DNA of 59,567 nucleotides from an uncultured Clostridia bacterium (GTDB lineage: Bacteria > Bacillota > Clostridia > TANB77 > CAG-508), in the NCBI GenBank assembly GCA_944387495.1, contig CALXFD010000007.1:1-59567 (forward strand). The letters run 5' to 3'. A program made the translations under genes and the position numbers. The notes below the pieces were generated by a model that did no database searches, was not told the DNA's origin, and saw only the letters and a list, made by a program, of their open reading frames with translations. Shown here in pieces: positions 7,685-16,764 of this stretch. Within the stretch, counting starts at the first letter, position 1, and each line of letters opens with the position of its first letter.

Positions 7685-7714
7685 ATTGTTTAGAAAACGC
7701 TTGAAAAAATGTAT

Positions 7715-7752
7715 AAAAGAACACAAAAATTGTTTGATTTTTGTGTTCTTTT
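7715..7752. repeat. Perfect 16-bp hairpin
   Basis: AAAAGAACACAAAAAT (7715-7730) and ATTTTTGTGTTCTTTT (7737-7752) form a perfect stem with a 6-base loop, A-rich on one side and T-rich on the other. It can act as a bidirectional terminator insulating the next gene, whose promoter must lie at or just after it. Confidence 0.7.
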
Positions 7753-7794
7753 ATGCCATAATATTATAAAATCAACTTATAGGAGAGTGTGTTT

Positions 7795-8874
7795 ATGCAT
7801 AAAGATTTTAGAATAATAATTAATAACTTCATAAAAAACATAAAATCAATTATCCATAAAAACCCAAAAAATGTAAAAATAATTTTCTTTACTTTAATTA
7901 TTATCATACTTATTGCTATACTAATATCTATATACCTAAAAGAAAAAGATAAGCAAAAATATGTTGAATATAATGGGAAAAATTTAAGTGAAACAAAATA
8001 TCCAGGATATAAAGAACTAATAGATGAACTAAAAGAAAAACACCCAAATTGGACATTTACATTATTTTATACAAAATTAGATTGGGAAGAGGTTATATCA
8101 AACGAAGGTCATTCAGATAATAGAGAATATCCGCTAAATTTAGTTCCAGATTCTTCTGAATATCCAGAAGACTGGAAATGTGAAATTTGTGGAGATAAAA
8201 CATATGATAATGGTACATGGCTATGTGCATCAGATAAAGCAATTAAAAGTCAGATGGATCCTAGAAATATTTTAAATGATGAAGAAATATTCCAATTTAA
8301 AGAATTAAATTATGTAGAAAATGCATGTACGCAAGATGGGTTAGAAGAAATTACACAAGATACTTTTTTAGAGGGAGATACTATATCACAAGCATTACTT
8401 CAAGCAGGCGAAAATGCTAATTTGGATACATACTTTATTGCATCTAGATTAATACAAGAACAAGGAAGAAAAGGAACTGTTATGTCTCGTGGATATGACT
8501 ATGAAGGAAATATTGTATATAATCCATTTAATATAAATGCTATTGGAAATTCGCAAGAAGAAATATTACAAAATGCTGGAAAATATGCATATGAGCAAGG
8601 ATGGGATACTTTGGATAAAGCCATAATAGGTGGTATAGATTTTATGAAAAAAGGATATATTGACAAAAGTCAAAATACTTTATATTTGCAAAAATTTGAT
8701 ATAGTAAATCAAGATGGAAGTTTGTATACAAATCAATATATGCAAAATTTATTAGCACCAAAATCAGAGGCAAAAAATATGAAAAGTATATATGAATCAT
8801 CAAATACAGTAGATTCTAATTTGAATTTTATTATACCATTATATGAAAATATGCCAGAAGAGATTTCAGAGTAA
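7795..8874 (+). CDS. Membrane-anchored beta-N-acetylglucosaminidase (autolysin-like)
   Basis: About 359 residues. An N-terminal basic region is followed by one membrane segment (about residues 30-50, FFTLIIIILIAILISIYL), then an extracellular domain like the N-acetylglucosaminidase module of clostridial autolysins: PGYKELIDELKEKHPNWTF, the WKCEICGDKT...WLCASDKAIKSQMDPRN segment, and a glucosaminidase core with ASRLIQEQGRKG. The Glu in IQEQ is the probable catalytic residue, followed by NPFNINAIG. It should cleave peptidoglycan glycan strands at the cell surface. ATG 7795 is preferred over GTG 7789 because it lies 8 bases from AGGAGA. It is short and lacks the repeat domains of larger secreted autolysins. 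Confidence 0.85.
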   Translation: MHKDFRIIINNFIKNIKSIIHKNPKNVKIIFFTLIIIILIAILISIYLKEKDKQKYVEYNGKNLSETKYPGYKELIDELKEKHPNWTFTLFYTKLDWEEVISNEGHSDNREYPLNLVPDSSEYPEDWKCEICGDKTYDNGTWLCASDKAIKSQMDPRNILNDEEIFQFKELNYVENACTQDGLEEITQDTFLEGDTISQALLQAGENANLDTYFIASRLIQEQGRKGTVMSRGYDYEGNIVYNPFNINAIGNSQEEILQNAGKYAYEQGWDTLDKAIIGGIDFMKKGYIDKSQNTLYLQKFDIVNQDGSLYTNQYMQNLLAPKSEAKNMKSIYESSNTVDSNLNFIIPLYENMPEEISE

Positions 8875-9014
8875 AAGAATATTTGTATTTGCCTTTAAAA
8901 GATAAAACTTTATCTACAAAAATAATTAAAAATGAATAATTATTTTTTAAAATCACATAATAATATTATGAACAAAAAACATAGTTCATATACTAAATTT
9001 GGAGGTACAAACAA

Positions 9015-9182
9015 ATGGAAGGTAATCAAAAAATCCATTGTACAGTAGGAACATGCAAATATAATGAAAAAGGACAAAACTTGTGTAAATTACAAGCAAT
9101 ACAAGTAGAGCCAACAAATAATTGTAATACAAAAACAGCAGATGAATCTATGTGTTCAAGTTATATATATGAGAAGAAATAA
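9015..9182 (+). CDS. DUF1540 Cys-rich small protein
   Basis: A 55-residue protein beginning MEGNQKIHCTVGTCKYNEKG, with Cys at 9, 14, 23, 38 and 47. The C-x4-C-KYN pattern and a later C-x8-C pair match the DUF1540 family of small, probably metal-binding proteins of Clostridia. The start is placed by GGAGG at 9001-9005. Its 3' end overlaps the terminator hairpin. The function is unknown. Confidence 0.8.
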   Translation: MEGNQKIHCTVGTCKYNEKGQNLCKLQAIQVEPTNNCNTKTADESMCSSYIYEKK

Positions 9183-9200
9183 TTTTCTTCTCTTTTTTTC
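9171..9200 (+). terminator. Terminator overlapping the DUF1540 stop codon
   Basis: GAGAAGAAA (9171-9179) pairs with TTTCTTCTC around a very short loop and is followed by TTTTTTT. The stem includes the last codons of the gene. Confidence 0.8.
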
Positions 9201-9229
9201 TTGACATATTAATAAATTAGAAATAAAAT
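9201..9229 (+). promoter_or_regulatory. Sigma-A promoter of fba
   Basis: TTGACA (9201-9206), a 17-bp spacer and TAAAAT (9224-9229) start immediately after the terminator of the previous gene. Confidence 0.75.
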
Positions 9230-9275
9230 AACCTTAGCAAAAATAAGGCAAAAAGCCAAAAAAGGAGGAAGATTT

Positions 9276-10205
9276 ATGTTAGTTACAACAAAGGATATGT
9301 TTGAAAAATCAATGAAAGAAGGTTTTGCAATAGGTGCATTTAATGTAAATAATATGGAAATAGTTCAAGCAATAATGGATGCAGCAGCAGAAAATAAATC
9401 ACCAGTAATATTACAAGCATCTTCAAGTGCAATAAAATATGCAAGAATAGGATATTTAATGAAAATGGTAGAAGCAGCAGTAGAAGAACACCCAGAAGTT
9501 CCAGTTGCTATTCACTTAGACCATGGACCAGATTTTGAAACAGCAAAAATGTGTATTGACCATGGATTTACTTCTGTTATGATAGATGGTTCAAAATATG
9601 ATTTTGAAGAAAATGTTAGATTAACAAAACAAGTTGTTGATTATGCACATTCAAAAGGAGTAGTGGTTGAGGCTGAACTTGGTAAATTAGCAGGAATTGA
9701 AGATGATGTAAATGTAGCAGCATCTGACGCTATGTATACAGACCCAGCACAAGCAGAAGAATTTGTAAAAAGAACTGGATGTGATTCATTAGCAATAGCT
9801 ATTGGTACAAGCCATGGAGCTTATAAATTTAAAGGTGAAGCAAAATTAAGATTTGATATATTAAAGGAAATTAAAGAAAGAATACCAAATACTCCAATAG
9901 TATTACATGGTGCTTCAACAGTAATTCCTGAATTAGTAGAAATGTGTAATAAATATGGTGCAGAATTACCAGGAGCAAAAGGTGTACCAGATGAAATGCT
10001 AAAACAAGCAAGTGAATCTGGTGTATCTAAAATAAATGTAGATACAGATTTAAGATTAGCTTTAACAGCTGGAATAAGAAAAGTATTAGTAGAAGAGCCA
10101 AGTGCTTTTGACCCAAGAAAATATTTAACACCAGCAAGAGAATTAGTAAAACAAACAGTATCACATAAAATGAAAGATGTATTTGGTTCAAGTAATAAAA
10201 TTTAA
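9276..10205 (+). CDS. fba: Class II fructose-bisphosphate aldolase
   Basis: The 309-residue class II aldolase cleaves fructose-1,6-bisphosphate to dihydroxyacetone phosphate and glyceraldehyde-3-phosphate in glycolysis. Zinc ligands and active-site segments are visible: AIHLDHGPDFE (about residues 78-88), VEAELGKLAG (about 130), AIGTSHGAYKFKG (about 176) and IVLHGAST (about 210). The C-terminal INVDTDLRLA is the phosphate-binding region. Length and start, behind AAAGGAGG, are normal. It is monocistronic, between its own promoter and a strong terminator. Confidence 0.96.
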   Translation: MLVTTKDMFEKSMKEGFAIGAFNVNNMEIVQAIMDAAAENKSPVILQASSSAIKYARIGYLMKMVEAAVEEHPEVPVAIHLDHGPDFETAKMCIDHGFTSVMIDGSKYDFEENVRLTKQVVDYAHSKGVVVEAELGKLAGIEDDVNVAASDAMYTDPAQAEEFVKRTGCDSLAIAIGTSHGAYKFKGEAKLRFDILKEIKERIPNTPIVLHGASTVIPELVEMCNKYGAELPGAKGVPDEMLKQASESGVSKINVDTDLRLALTAGIRKVLVEEPSAFDPRKYLTPARELVKQTVSHKMKDVFGSSNKI

Positions 10206-10278
10206 TTAATTTATGAAAAATGTTTGATTAAGCTGAAAGATTTTAAATATTATAAAATTATAAATATGATAATAAAGT

Positions 10279-10320
10279 AAAAAGAGAATTTTATATAGTT
10301 TATAAAATTCTCTTTTTTGC
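10279..10320 (+). terminator. Terminator after fba
   Basis: A long stem, AAAAAGAGAATTTTATA paired with TATAAAATTCTCTTTTT, ends in a T-run. It is the only strong hairpin between fba and the convergent smpB. Confidence 0.85.
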
Positions 10321-10400
10321 TTTATAGCAAAGTGCATATTTTTTTAAAGTAAAACATAAAAAACAGATGCGCAAAAAATTTTAAAAATTAAAATATAATA

Positions 10401-10859
10401 TTAATTATATAAATTAGCTTTAAAATTCCTAGCAATTTGTCGTTCTGCTTCTTTTTTAGCAATATCTTGTCTTTTATCATATAGCTTTTTACCTTTACCA
10501 ATACCAAGTTCTAACTTAACAAGACTTCCTTTAAAATAGAGGCTAATAGGAATTAATGTATAACCTTTTTGCTTAATTAACCCAATTAATTTATTAATTT
10601 CTTTTTTATTCAATAATAATTTTCTGTCTCTTAATGGATTTTTATTAAAAATGTTTCCATGTTCATATGGACTTATATGCATTCCATAAATAAAAACTTC
10701 ACCATTTTTAATATTTGCATAACTATCCTTTAAATTTACTTTACCATTTCTAATAGACTTAATTTCAGTACCAGTAAGAACAATACCTGCTTCAAGTTTA
10801 TCTTCAATATTATAATTATGATATGCAGTTGGATTTTTTGCAATTAATTTTGTATTCAT
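10401..10859 (-). CDS. smpB: SsrA-binding protein SmpB
   Basis: The 152-residue partner of tmRNA in trans-translation, which rescues stalled ribosomes. Diagnostic segments are [52 protein letters not shown] and the C-terminal [20 protein letters not shown] tail. An upstream in-frame ATG at 10922 exists, but the true start is 10859, behind AGGAGTGG. No ssrA gene is visible in the window, so the two are unlinked here. Confidence 0.95.
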   Translation of the reverse strand: MNTKLIAKNPTAYHNYNIEDKLEAGIVLTGTEIKSIRNGKVNLKDSYANIKNGEVFIYGMHISPYEHGNIFNKNPLRDRKLLLNKKEINKLIGLIKQKGYTLIPISLYFKGSLVKLELGIGKGKKLYDKRQDIAKKEAERQIARNFKANLYN

Positions 10860-10990
10860 ATTTCCACTCCTAATAAAAATTCTTATAATATTATAACATA
10901 ATTTCATAAAATTACTAGACATTTATTTTATATTTGTGTTATTATTATATAGAACATAAGAAGAATTATATTTTATGGAGGTAATTGACG

Positions 10991-11410
10991 ATGAAAACAA
11001 AACTTAAAATATTATTTATTTTATTAATTTCAATTGCATTAATCTTAGTAACATTTTCAGTAAATGCAGTTGATATGGACTTAACAGATGATACTGCTAC
11101 AAATACTTCTGAAAATACAACAGCAGATGAGGATGGAAATACAGCATCAAATGAAACTACTACAAATGGAACAAATACTAATTCAAGTAGTAGTGGAAAT
11201 ACTGCTTCAAATTCAAGCTCAACATCAAACTCAGCTGTAAATTCATCAAGTACTAATTCAACATCTTCACCTATTACTCAAACAGTAGCAGGAACAAATA
11301 ATGAAAGCAGTGATTTATCTTTATCAGACATTTTAAATATTTTACTTATTGTAATTGGTGTTCTTTTAATATTATTAGCAATTGCAATATTAATTAGATT
11401 AAAAAAATAG
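10991..11410 (+). CDS. Secreted Ser/Thr/Asn-rich protein with C-terminal membrane anchor
   Basis: About 139 residues: a signal peptide (about residues 1-26, ending near VNA), a low-complexity stretch of Ser, Thr, Asn and Gly (about 30-100), then a C-terminal hydrophobic segment (about 108-135) ending in RLKK. It looks like a short surface stalk anchored by its C-terminus. ATG 10991 lies 9 bases from GGAGG, better than TTG 10985. The composition parallels the next gene, suggesting related envelope roles. No family was recognised. Confidence 0.7.
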   Translation: MKTKLKILFILLISIALILVTFSVNAVDMDLTDDTATNTSENTTADEDGNTASNETTTNGTNTNSSSSGNTASNSSSTSNSAVNSSSTNSTSSPITQTVAGTNNESSDLSLSDILNILLIVIGVLLILLAIAILIRLKK

Positions 11411-11430
11411 GAAAGATTTAATTTATAATA

Positions 11431-11480
11431 AAAATGCTCTTTTTTGTTAAACAAATATTTTAACAAGAAAGGGCAATTTT
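11431..11480 (+). terminator. Terminator between two surface-protein genes
   Basis: AAAATGCTCTTTTTTGTTAAA pairs with TTTAACAAGAAAGGGCAATTTT with a few mismatches, followed by T residues. It separates the Ser/Thr-rich gene from the next one. Confidence 0.65.
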
Positions 11481-11671
11481 TATGTTTAAATTTATATCAA
11501 AAACTAGCAAAATTTGATTTATTTTCTTTTTTTACATGTATATTTTATTCGATTTTTTTCAATAATATTATTATAATCTGTTTTTAAATTATTATTCCTT
11601 TTTAAATAGTTTATTTTTAATTACTTATTAATAATAATTTGAAGACATAAACGTAAAGGAGGCTATTTTTC

Positions 11672-12190
11672 ATGAGTAAGAAATTATTTATTAGTTTAGC
11701 TATTTTAGTAAATATCATTCTATTTTTTACTACATGTTTTGCTGATAATGAAGTAAAAGATGCTATGAATTCAGTAGGAAATACTTTAACAAATGTAAAA
11801 GGTGGAGTAGAAAATACTATGAAAGATGCAGGAAATGCTATTGGTAATACTGCAAGTGGAATAACAGATGGTGCAAAAGATGCAACAGGTTCAGCTGAAA
11901 GTACTATGAATAACATAAAAGATAATTTTATGGAAAATGGAAATAATGATAATACTGCAAAAGATACAAACAATGAGACAGGTACTAGTGGCATAACTGG
12001 AAATATGGATAATAATTATACTGCAACAAGAACATCAGCAGATGGAACAGCTACATTTATGGGAATGACTGCAACTGCATGGACATGGTTAATATTAGGT
12101 ATTGCAACATTAGCAATTATTGCAGCAGTTTGGTATTATTCAATGCAAAATACAACAACTACAAATACTCATCATAATAGAAGAAGCTAA
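11672..12190 (+). CDS. Secreted amphipathic-repeat protein with C-terminal membrane segment
   Basis: A 172-residue protein with a signal peptide (about 1-24, ending CFA). A region of 11-mer-like amphipathic repeats (AMNSVGNTL, TMKDAGNAIGN, GITDGAKDATGS, TMNNIKDN) resembles LEA/apolipoprotein-type helices. Then come an Asn/Thr-rich linker and a hydrophobic C-terminal segment (about 128-150) with a short His/Arg tail. It is likely exported and membrane-tethered. The start is behind AAAGGAGG. The function is unknown. Confidence 0.7.
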   Translation: MSKKLFISLAILVNIILFFTTCFADNEVKDAMNSVGNTLTNVKGGVENTMKDAGNAIGNTASGITDGAKDATGSAESTMNNIKDNFMENGNNDNTAKDTNNETGTSGITGNMDNNYTATRTSADGTATFMGMTATAWTWLILGIATLAIIAAVWYYSMQNTTTTNTHHNRRS

Positions 12191-12259
12191 CTATTAATAA
12201 AAAATGTTTAGGTTTAAAAGATAAATGTAATATCAAAATCTAATATGTAACTAAGTTTA

Positions 12260-12295
12260 AAAGGTTAATATATAAATATTTATATATTAACCTTT
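12260..12295. terminator. 17-bp perfect palindrome, probable terminator
   Basis: AAAGGTTAATATATAAA (12260-12276) is mirrored by TTTATATATTAACCTTT (12279-12295) with only two bases between. It lies after the surface-protein gene. The lack of a long T-run makes it a moderate terminator or a cruciform-type element. Confidence 0.6.
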
Positions 12296-12371
12296 CAAAC
12301 GATTTATTATAAAAATAATGTTAAATAACTATATAAAGAAAAGTTAACTTACAAATTTAACATATGTCTTA

Positions 12372-12400
12372 TTGACATTTATTTTTTACGATAATATAAT
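12372..12400 (+). promoter_or_regulatory. Consensus sigma-A promoter of the two-component system
   Basis: TTGACA (12372-12377), a 17-bp spacer and TATAAT (12395-12400) match the consensus perfectly. The gene start is only 20 bases downstream, so the leader is very short. Confidence 0.85.
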
Positions 12401-12419
12401 TGAAATATGGAGGAAAAAG

Positions 12420-13097
12420 ATGTCAAAAATTTTAATAGTAGAAGATGATAAAAAACTAAGAAATGAATTAAAAATATTTTTAGAAAAAAACGGATATGAA
12501 GCAGAGATATTAGAAGATTTTGAAAATCCAATAGAGAACATATTAAATAGAAAAGTAGATTTGATTTTGTTAGATATAAATTTGCCAAATCTTGATGGTA
12601 CATACATTTGTAAAGAAATAAGAAAAACTTCTAATGTACCAATTATTATGGTCACAAGTAGAGAAAGCGAAATTGATGAATTGATAAGCCTAAATAATGG
12701 TGCAGACCAATATGTAACAAAGCCATTTAATATTTTAATATTACTTGCAAAAATATCTGGTCTATTAAGAAGAATGCAAGAATATGCAAACATAAATCAA
12801 AATAGAATTGATTGTAAAGATTTTATTTTAAATATATCAAAAAGTGTTATAGAAAAAGATGATAATATTATAGAACTTACAAAAAACGAGCTAAAAATAT
12901 TGCATTATTTAGTATTAAAACAAGGGCAAATAGTATCAAGAGATGAAATAATAAATTACTTATGGGATAGTGAAAGTTTTATAGATGATAATACATTAAC
13001 AGTAAATATGACAAGACTAAGAGGAAAGTTAGAAGAGATTGGTATAAAAGATAAAATTCAAACAAAAAGAGGGCAAGGTTATATTTTGACTTTATAA
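12420..13097 (+). CDS. OmpR-family response regulator, BceR-like
   Basis: A 225-residue regulator with a receiver domain (residues 1-118; acidic pair E8/D9/D10, phospho-acceptor D52 in LLDINLPNLDG, conserved K in VTKPFN) and a winged-helix DNA-binding domain ending RGQGYIL. ATG 12420, behind GGAGG, is the start; the longer frame from 12372 would begin inside the promoter. With the next gene it forms a two-component system of the antimicrobial-peptide-sensing BceRS type. Its likely target, a BceR-type box, is at 40579 before the bceAB-like genes. Confidence 0.88.
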   Translation: MSKILIVEDDKKLRNELKIFLEKNGYEAEILEDFENPIENILNRKVDLILLDINLPNLDGTYICKEIRKTSNVPIIMVTSRESEIDELISLNNGADQYVTKPFNILILLAKISGLLRRMQEYANINQNRIDCKDFILNISKSVIEKDDNIIELTKNELKILHYLVLKQGQIVSRDEIINYLWDSESFIDDNTLTVNMTRLRGKLEEIGIKDKIQTKRGQGYILTL

Positions 13098-13185
13098 AAA
13101 ATTTTGCACTTTAAAAATAACAAGTAATAAAAATATGAAAAAAATTATCAAATTTTATATCAAAATATAAAATAGAGGTCTGAAA

Positions 13186-14202
13186 ATGAAGTTAGAAAAA
13201 TATTTAAAAGAAAAAATAATATATATAATATTAACTATATTTGGAATTGCAACTATTGAAATATTATTATTTGCTTATCAAATTTCAATTGGAATTAGAA
13301 TTTATGTTGCAATAACGCCATTATTTTTACTTTGTATTTGTATCGGTATAGAATATTATATTAAAAACAGATATTATAAAGAGCTAAAAGGAAAACTAGA
13401 CAGTTTAGATGAAAAATATTTAATATCAGAATTATTATTAACACCAAGTTTTGAAGAAGGAAAAATATTAAAAGAAGTTTTGCAAGATACAGATAAATCA
13501 ATGTTAGAACATGTAAATAGGTACAAATATAATCAAGAAGATTATAAAGAATATATTGAATTATGGATACATGAAATAAAAATGCCAATTGCAACAAGTA
13601 AAATGATAATAGAAAATAATAAAAATCAAGTAACAGAAAGTATAAATGAAGAATTAAATAAAATAGAAAATTACATAGAGCAAGCATTATTTTATGCTAG
13701 AAGTAACACTGTTGAAAAAGATTATTATATAAAAAGAGCAAATTTAAAAGAAATAGTAAATAATGCGATATTAAAAAATAAAGACAGTTTATTGCAAAAT
13801 AAGATAGAATTAAATATTCATGATTTAGAACAAGATGTATATACAGACAGTAAATGGTGTGTATTTATATTAAATCAAATAATACAAAACTCTATAAAAT
13901 ATAGTAAAAAAGAAGATAAAAAAATTGAGATATATAGTGTAAAGAAAAAAGAGAAAATTGTGCTATATATTAAAGATAATGGAATAGGAATAAAAAAAGG
14001 AGAAATAACAAGAGTATTTGAAAAAGGTTTTACAGGAGAAAATGGTAGAATTACAGGACAAAAATCAACAGGAATAGGACTATATTTATGTGAAAAATTA
14101 TGTAATAGGCTAGAAATAGGGTTAGAATTAAATTCTGAACAAAATATTGGAACAGAAGTAAGAATAATTTTCCCTAAAAGCAGTTTTTCAGATATAAAAT
14201 AA
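13186..14202 (+). CDS. Intramembrane-sensing histidine kinase, BceS-like
   Basis: A 338-residue kinase with two N-terminal membrane helices (about residues 11-31 and 37-59) joined by only a few outside residues, the hallmark of intramembrane-sensing kinases that read out a BceAB transporter. The phospho-acceptor is H129 in ELWIHEIKMPIATSK. ATP-binding boxes follow: N-box NQIIQNSIKYS, G1 DNGIGI, F/G2 FEKGFTG and STGIGLYLC. It is encoded 88 bp after its response regulator. Its partner transporter is not adjacent but 26 kb away at 40.7-43.5 kb, assuming they work together. Confidence 0.88.
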   Translation: MKLEKYLKEKIIYIILTIFGIATIEILLFAYQISIGIRIYVAITPLFLLCICIGIEYYIKNRYYKELKGKLDSLDEKYLISELLLTPSFEEGKILKEVLQDTDKSMLEHVNRYKYNQEDYKEYIELWIHEIKMPIATSKMIIENNKNQVTESINEELNKIENYIEQALFYARSNTVEKDYYIKRANLKEIVNNAILKNKDSLLQNKIELNIHDLEQDVYTDSKWCVFILNQIIQNSIKYSKKEDKKIEIYSVKKKEKIVLYIKDNGIGIKKGEITRVFEKGFTGENGRITGQKSTGIGLYLCEKLCNRLEIGLELNSEQNIGTEVRIIFPKSSFSDIK

Positions 14203-14262
14203 ATTTATATATATCTTTTTCTACTTTTTTGTGGTAAAATATAGCGAAAGGAGAGAGAGTAT

Positions 14263-14514
14263 ATGACTATTCAAGATATAACAGAACTTTTAGATGAAAA
14301 AATTGAAAAAGATGAAAATAAAATTGTTGTTACTTTTTATGAAATAAGAGTAAAAAATAATTTATCAGAAGAAGAAACAAACCAATTTTTAAGATTAGCA
14401 ATGACTAGACTTGAAAATTTAGGGTATAAAGTATATTTAACAGGTGCTAAATACATATATAATAATATGAATAAAGTAGTAGAACCAAATGAATTACTGG
14501 TTGCTATAAAGTAA
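14263..14514 (+). CDS. Small soluble protein, function unknown
   Basis: An 83-residue acidic protein. An N-terminal helix (TIQDITELLDEKIEKDENK), a strand (KIVVTFYEIRVKN), a helix (SEEETNQFLRLAMTRLENLGYKVYLTG) and a final strand suggest a compact alpha/beta or winged-helix-like fold. No family was recognised. It starts behind GAAAGGAGAG. It lies between the kinase and the ABC-F gene and may be co-transcribed with the latter. Confidence 0.65.
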   Translation: MTIQDITELLDEKIEKDENKIVVTFYEIRVKNNLSEEETNQFLRLAMTRLENLGYKVYLTGAKYIYNNMNKVVEPNELLVAIK

Positions 14515-14562
14515 TAATTAAAAATTCAGGATATATATTATAGGCATAAGGAAAGGGTAAAA

Positions 14563-16467
14563 ATGAACTATAAAATAGTAAATGGCGCAATTAGTTATGG
14601 CGCAGATACAATTTTAGAAGAGATTAATTTTGAAATAAAAGATAAAGAAAAAATTGCAATAGTTGGTAGAAATGGAAGTGGAAAAACTTCCTTTTTAAAA
14701 TCATTAATAGACAATGAAATGTTAGAAGAAGGAATTGGAGAAAATAAATTTAGCATATATAAGCAAGGAATAAATGAAATTGGATATTTAAAACAAATAG
14801 ATTTTGAAGATACATCTACTACAATGTTAGATGAAATTTTAAAAGTATATAAACCAATTATACAATTAGAACAAAAAATAAATAAATTAGAAAATAAGTT
14901 GCAAGAAAGTTCATCACAAGAATTAATACAAGATTATACTGAAAGCCTGGAAAAATATGAGTTCTTCGGCGGATATACATACAAAAAAGAATATGAAACA
15001 GCAATAAAAAAATTTGGATTTACAAAAGAAGATGAAAGCAAAAAAATATCTCAATTTTCTGGTGGACAAAGAACAAAAATCGCTTTTTTAAAACTTATAC
15101 TTAGTAAACCAGATATATTATTGTTAGATGAGCCAACAAACCATTTAGACATATCAGCAATAGAATGGTTAGAAAAATATTTGAAAAATTATTCAAAATC
15201 AGTAGTAATCGTTTCACATGATAGAATGTTTTTAGATAGAATTGTTAATAAAGTATATGAAATAGAATATGGAACAATGACAGAATATAAAGGAAACTAT
15301 ACAGCATTTGAAGAACAAAAAAAGATTAATTATGAAAAACAATTAAAAGATTATGAATATCAACAAGCAGAAATAAAAAGATTACAAGCTGTTGCAGATA
15401 GATTTAGGTACAAGCCTACTAAGGCAAAAATGGCATTATCTAAATTAAAGAAAATTGAGCAAATGACAATAATAGAACAGCCCAATAAATATGACTTAAA
15501 AACTTTTCATGCAAATTGTGATATCAAAACAGAAAGTGGAAAAGATGTATTAAAAGTAAAGGATTTAGAAATAGGGTATGATAAGCCAATTGCAAAAATA
15601 TCATTTTCTCTATATAGAGGACAAAAGCTTGCAATTATTGGAGAAAATGGAATTGGAAAATCTACTTTATTGAAAACAATTAATGGGAATATAGAAAAAA
15701 TTAGTGGTGACATGGAATTTGGATATCATGTAAAAAAAGAATATTTTGACCAACAAATGGAATTTAAAAATGTAGAAAACACAGTATTTGATGAAATTAG
15801 CACAACATTTCCTAATTTAACTACAACACAGATACGAACATTATTAGGAACATTTTTATTTACAGGAGAAGATGTATTTAAAAAAATAAAAATGCTTTCA
15901 GGTGGTGAAAAATCAAGGTTACAATTGTGTAAAATATTTAAAAAATCTCCAAATCTTTTATTATTAGATGAGCCAACAAACCATATGGATATAATAGGAA
16001 AAGAAAGTTTAGAAAATATCCTTAAAGACTATAAAGGAACTTTAATATTTGTTTCACATGATAGATATTTTGTAAATAAAATTGCAGACTTAATATTGGA
16101 ATTTGAAAAAGGAAAAGTAACTTTTTTTGATGGGAATTATGAAGAATTTACAAGATATAAAGAAAGTTTAGATGAGGATAACGAAAATAATATAATTAAA
16201 GCTAACCCGAAAGAAAAAAACACTAATAATCAATATTTTAAAGACAAACAGAATAAAAAAATACAAAATAAAATGAATAAAATAGAGCAAGATATTGAGC
16301 TAAAAGAAAGCAAAATAAAAGAGCTTGAAAAAGAAATGTTAGAAGAAAATATTTGTACAGACTACATAAAATCAGCTCAATTACAAGAAGAAATACAAAA
16401 TTTAAAAAATGAAATAGAAGAAAAAATGGCAGAATGGGAAAAGCTATCAGAGGAAATAACATTGTAA
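14563..16467 (+). CDS. ABC-F family ATPase
   Basis: A 634-residue protein with two ABC domains and no membrane segment, hence ABC-F rather than a transporter. Domain 1 has VGRNGSGKTS (about residue 36) and SGGQRTKIAF...LLLDEPTNHLD (about 165-192). A charged linker follows (about 250-310), then domain 2 with GENGIGKSTLL (about 358) and SGGEKSRLQL...LLLDEPTNHMD (about 447-473). A C-terminal Lys/Glu coiled coil spans about 560-630. ABC-F proteins act on the ribosome, either in translation quality control (YdiF/Uup type) or in antibiotic protection. The C-terminal coiled coil favours the former, but nearness to Bce-type genes keeps both open. Confidence 0.9.
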   Translation: MNYKIVNGAISYGADTILEEINFEIKDKEKIAIVGRNGSGKTSFLKSLIDNEMLEEGIGENKFSIYKQGINEIGYLKQIDFEDTSTTMLDEILKVYKPIIQLEQKINKLENKLQESSSQELIQDYTESLEKYEFFGGYTYKKEYETAIKKFGFTKEDESKKISQFSGGQRTKIAFLKLILSKPDILLLDEPTNHLDISAIEWLEKYLKNYSKSVVIVSHDRMFLDRIVNKVYEIEYGTMTEYKGNYTAFEEQKKINYEKQLKDYEYQQAEIKRLQAVADRFRYKPTKAKMALSKLKKIEQMTIIEQPNKYDLKTFHANCDIKTESGKDVLKVKDLEIGYDKPIAKISFSLYRGQKLAIIGENGIGKSTLLKTINGNIEKISGDMEFGYHVKKEYFDQQMEFKNVENTVFDEISTTFPNLTTTQIRTLLGTFLFTGEDVFKKIKMLSGGEKSRLQLCKIFKKSPNLLLLDEPTNHMDIIGKESLENILKDYKGTLIFVSHDRYFVNKIADLILEFEKGKVTFFDGNYEEFTRYKESLDEDNENNIIKANPKEKNTNNQYFKDKQNKKIQNKMNKIEQDIELKESKIKELEKEMLEENICTDYIKSAQLQEEIQNLKNEIEEKMAEWEKLSEEITL

Positions 16468-16488
16468 TGATTAAAAGCTTTTAATGAT

Positions 16489-16755
16489 ATGATTAAGTAT
16501 AGTTACATAGAATTAGATAATAAAAATAAGCTAGAAAAAATTATATATAATAATGAAATAGAAGTTAATAATATTAATGAATGCTCTATAAAGTTAAAGG
16601 TAATTTTATTTGAGAATAAGACATATTTAATTTTTAATTTTCTACATATTTATAATAAAAAGAATGCTATTGAAATTATAATTACATTAAAAGAAAAAGG
16701 AAAACCTATTGATTTAGAAAAATTAAGAAATGACTTTTATGCAAATTTTAATTAG
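16489..16755 (+). CDS. Small protein, function unknown
   Basis: An 88-residue protein rich in Asn, Ile and Lys with alternating strands (KYSYIELDNKN, ECSIKLKVILFENKTYLIFNFL) and a C-terminal helix. No family was recognised. There is no strong ribosome binding site before ATG 16489, and only 21 bp separate it from the ABC-F gene, so translation may depend on coupling. It ends nine bases before the phosphatase gene. Confidence 0.5.
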   Translation: MIKYSYIELDNKNKLEKIIYNNEIEVNNINECSIKLKVILFENKTYLIFNFLHIYNKKNAIEIIITLKEKGKPIDLEKLRNDFYANFN

Positions 16756-16764
16756 GAGGTAATT